Positions 62,548-64,000 of a stretch of DNA of 64,000 nt are shown one piece after another; position 1 is the stretch's first letter, and each line of letters begins with the position of its first letter. Position numbers and translations under genes: made by a program. Where the stretch lies: the NCBI GenBank assembly GCA_031177685.1, contig JAPSGI010000010.1, positions 1-64,000 of the forward strand, in the 5' to 3' direction. Under the pieces are notes generated by a model that was not told the origin of the DNA, made no database searches, and saw nothing but the letters and a program-made list of their open reading frames with translations. This DNA is from Solirubrobacteraceae bacterium (lineage in GTDB: Bacteria > Actinomycetota > Thermoleophilia > Solirubrobacterales > Solirubrobacteraceae).

Positions 62548-64000
62548 ATGACCTATTTCGTGACCGGCGCGACCGGCTTCATCGGCCGCAACCTGGTGGA
62601 GACGCTGCTGGCCAACCGCGAGGGCCAGATCCACGTCCTCGTGCGCGAGGGGTCGATGGAGCGCCTGCAGGAGCTGATCGACCGCTGGGGAGAGCCGGGC
62701 CGGATCGTCCCGGTTCTCGGCGATCTCACGCAGCCGCGCCTGGGCGTCTCCGACGAGAAGGTCGCCGACCTGAAGGGCAACGTCGGCCACTTCTTCCACC
62801 TCGCCGCGGTGTACGACATGGCCGCGGACGCCGAGGCCAACATGACCCTGAACGTCGGCGGCACGCGCAACGCGGTCGACCTCGCCAACGCCATCGAGCC
62901 GGGAACCTTCCACCACGTCTCCTCGGTCGCCGCCGCCGGCAAGCACAAGGGCCTGTTCCGCGAGGACATGTTCGACGAGGGCCAGAAGCTCGACCACCCG
63001 TACTTCAAGACGAAGTTCGAGTCCGAGAAGCTCGTGCGCGAGCTGGTGAAGTCGCCGTGGCGCGTGTACCGCCCCGCCATCGTCGTGGGCCACTCGCAGA
63101 CCGGCGAGATGGACAAGATCGACGGCCCGTACTACTTCTTCAAGGTCATCCAGCGCCTGCGCCACTTCGTCCCCGAGTGGATGCCGCTGATCGGGCCGGA
63201 GCTGGGCTACACGAACATCGTCCCCGTCGACTACGTCGCCCAGGCGATGGACCACATCGCCCACCAGGACGGCCTCGACGGCCAGGCCTTCCACCTGACG
63301 AACCCGCGCCGCCAGCGCGTCGGCGAGAGCATCAACGCCTTCGCCAAGGCGGCCCACGCGCCGCAGCTGGCGATGCGCATCGACTCGCGCATCATCCAGG
63401 CGCTGCCCACCGGCGCGATCGGCATGGCGATGAAGCTCCCCGCGTTCAAGAACGTGCGCCGCGCGGTGCTGGCCGACTACGGCATCCCGGACGACGTGCT
63501 GGACAACCTCGCGCTGACCGCCGAGTTCGACACGCGCGACACCGAGCGCGCACTGGCGGGCTCGGGCATCGAGGTCCCGCCGCTGGAGGACTACGCCGAT
63601 CGCCTGTGGGACTACTGGGAGCGCAACCTCGACCCCGACCTGTTCAAGGACCGCTCCTTCGAGGGCGCGGTGAACGGCAAGACGGTCGTGATCACCGGGG
63701 CGTCGTCGGGCATCGGAAAGGCGGCGGCGCACCGGATCGCCGCGGCCGGCGGGATCCCGCTGCTCGTCGCGCGCTCGATGGACAAGCTGCAGGAGACCAA
63801 GAAGGAGATCGAGGACCGCGGCGGGACCGCGTACGCGTACTCGGCCGACCTCTCGGACATGGAGGCGATCGACCGCGTGGTGGAGGAGATGCTCGCCGAG
63901 CATCCCGCGATCGACATGCTGGTCAACAACGCCGGGCGCTCCATCCGGCGCTCCGTCGCGCTGTCGCTGGATCGCTTCCACGACTTCGAGCGCACCATGC
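62548..64000 (+). CDS. Double SDR, acyl-CoA-reductase type (partial at right edge)
   Basis: 484 codons are visible before the window ends with no stop. The N-terminal half is an extended SDR ('FVTGATGFIGRNLVETLL' 3-20, 'HLAAVYD', 'YFKTKFESEKL'), like fatty-acyl-CoA reductases. From about residue 378 a second, classical SDR begins ('KTVVITGASSGIGKAAAHRIA', 'VNNAGRSIRR'). This two-SDR layout matches mycobacterial AcrA1-like proteins (about 650 aa), which reduce acyl-CoA to aldehyde/alcohol for wax or lipid synthesis. ATG 62548 has a good Shine-Dalgarno. It follows a crotonase, suggesting lipid metabolism. Confidence 0.85.
   Translation, partial: MTYFVTGATGFIGRNLVETLLANREGQIHVLVREGSMERLQELIDRWGEPGRIVPVLGDLTQPRLGVSDEKVADLKGNVGHFFHLAAVYDMAADAEANMTLNVGGTRNAVDLANAIEPGTFHHVSSVAAAGKHKGLFREDMFDEGQKLDHPYFKTKFESEKLVRELVKSPWRVYRPAIVVGHSQTGEMDKIDGPYYFFKVIQRLRHFVPEWMPLIGPELGYTNIVPVDYVAQAMDHIAHQDGLDGQAFHLTNPRRQRVGESINAFAKAAHAPQLAMRIDSRIIQALPTGAIGMAMKLPAFKNVRRAVLADYGIPDDVLDNLALTAEFDTRDTERALAGSGIEVPPLEDYADRLWDYWERNLDPDLFKDRSFEGAVNGKTVVITGASSGIGKAAAHRIAAAGGIPLLVARSMDKLQETKKEIEDRGGTAYAYSADLSDMEAIDRVVEEMLAEHPAIDMLVNNAGRSIRRSVALSLDRFHDFERTM

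Overview
The window is about 64 kb of very GC-rich, densely packed chromosome. Gene families, codon use and layout point to a soil actinobacterium of the class Thermoleophilia (Solirubrobacterales/Conexibacter-like). That placement is inference: there is no rRNA gene here. Many genes appear to be leaderless, with a TAnnnT-type -10 hexamer ending exactly 7 nt before the start codon. Translationally coupled ATGA/GTGA overlaps are common.

Layout. 1-3187 is an accessory block: a small HTH-like protein, a MerR/excisionase-type antitoxin with a PIN-domain toxin, a small membrane protein and an RNase HI-like protein. It ends at the 3' end of a tRNA-Gly(CCC) gene, as expected for an island edge. 3357-15944 is core chromosome: CAP protein, EamA transporter, CcmH, MFS exporter, argS, rlmH, DUF3467, MarC, M48 protease, metallophosphatase, a lipoprotein/Ser-Thr kinase/SDR operon, tgt and hsp20. 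15999-18031 is a MarR/ring-cleaving dioxygenase/hydrolase set resembling the MhqR quinone-stress regulon. 18042-25759 (minus strand) is uvrC-rapZ-VOC-gap-pgk-tpiA-gpmI, in which the usual yvcK-whiA pair is missing between rapZ and gap.

25806-36659 holds a secreted protein, a threonine aldolase, a molybdopterin oxidoreductase, a Vps62-like membrane protein and a redox operon: a GMC oxidoreductase fused to a membrane domain, an unknown 192-aa protein and an old-yellow-enzyme homologue. 36680-42163 contains a small membrane protein whose ribosome binding site is buried in a hairpin, an MBL lactonase-like enzyme, a 56-aa excalibur protein, a repeat-rich lipoprotein, a TadE-VanY-SLT fusion and an unknown beta-rich protein.

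42156-47986 is a surface-glycan locus: a UDP-sulfoquinovose synthase homologue, a flippase-like/GT-C fusion, a DPM1-like GT2, and a second GT-C protein whose N-terminus looks frameshifted. 47997-49902 has two TadE-like genes and an unknown gene. 49913-55844 is a phosphate locus (response regulator, methyltransferase, phoU-pstBACS) behind a three-unit Pho box. It adjoins an arsenic locus (55844-58557: ester cyclase, R2-like ferritin, arsM, arsR, arsC). 58604-64000 has an AbiEi/DUF559 protein, an ABC-F ATPase, a small membrane protein, an enoyl-CoA hydratase and the first part of an acyl-CoA-reductase-type double SDR cut by the window edge.

Features most worth a second look are the SD-sequestering hairpin at 36680-36717, the recurrent use of the upstream gene's TAG stop as the first three bases of the next gene's -10 element, the palindromic repeat at 5280-5336 that recurs as the 5' coding end of the gene at 58604, and the unusual domain fusions at 31741, 39832 and 43377.
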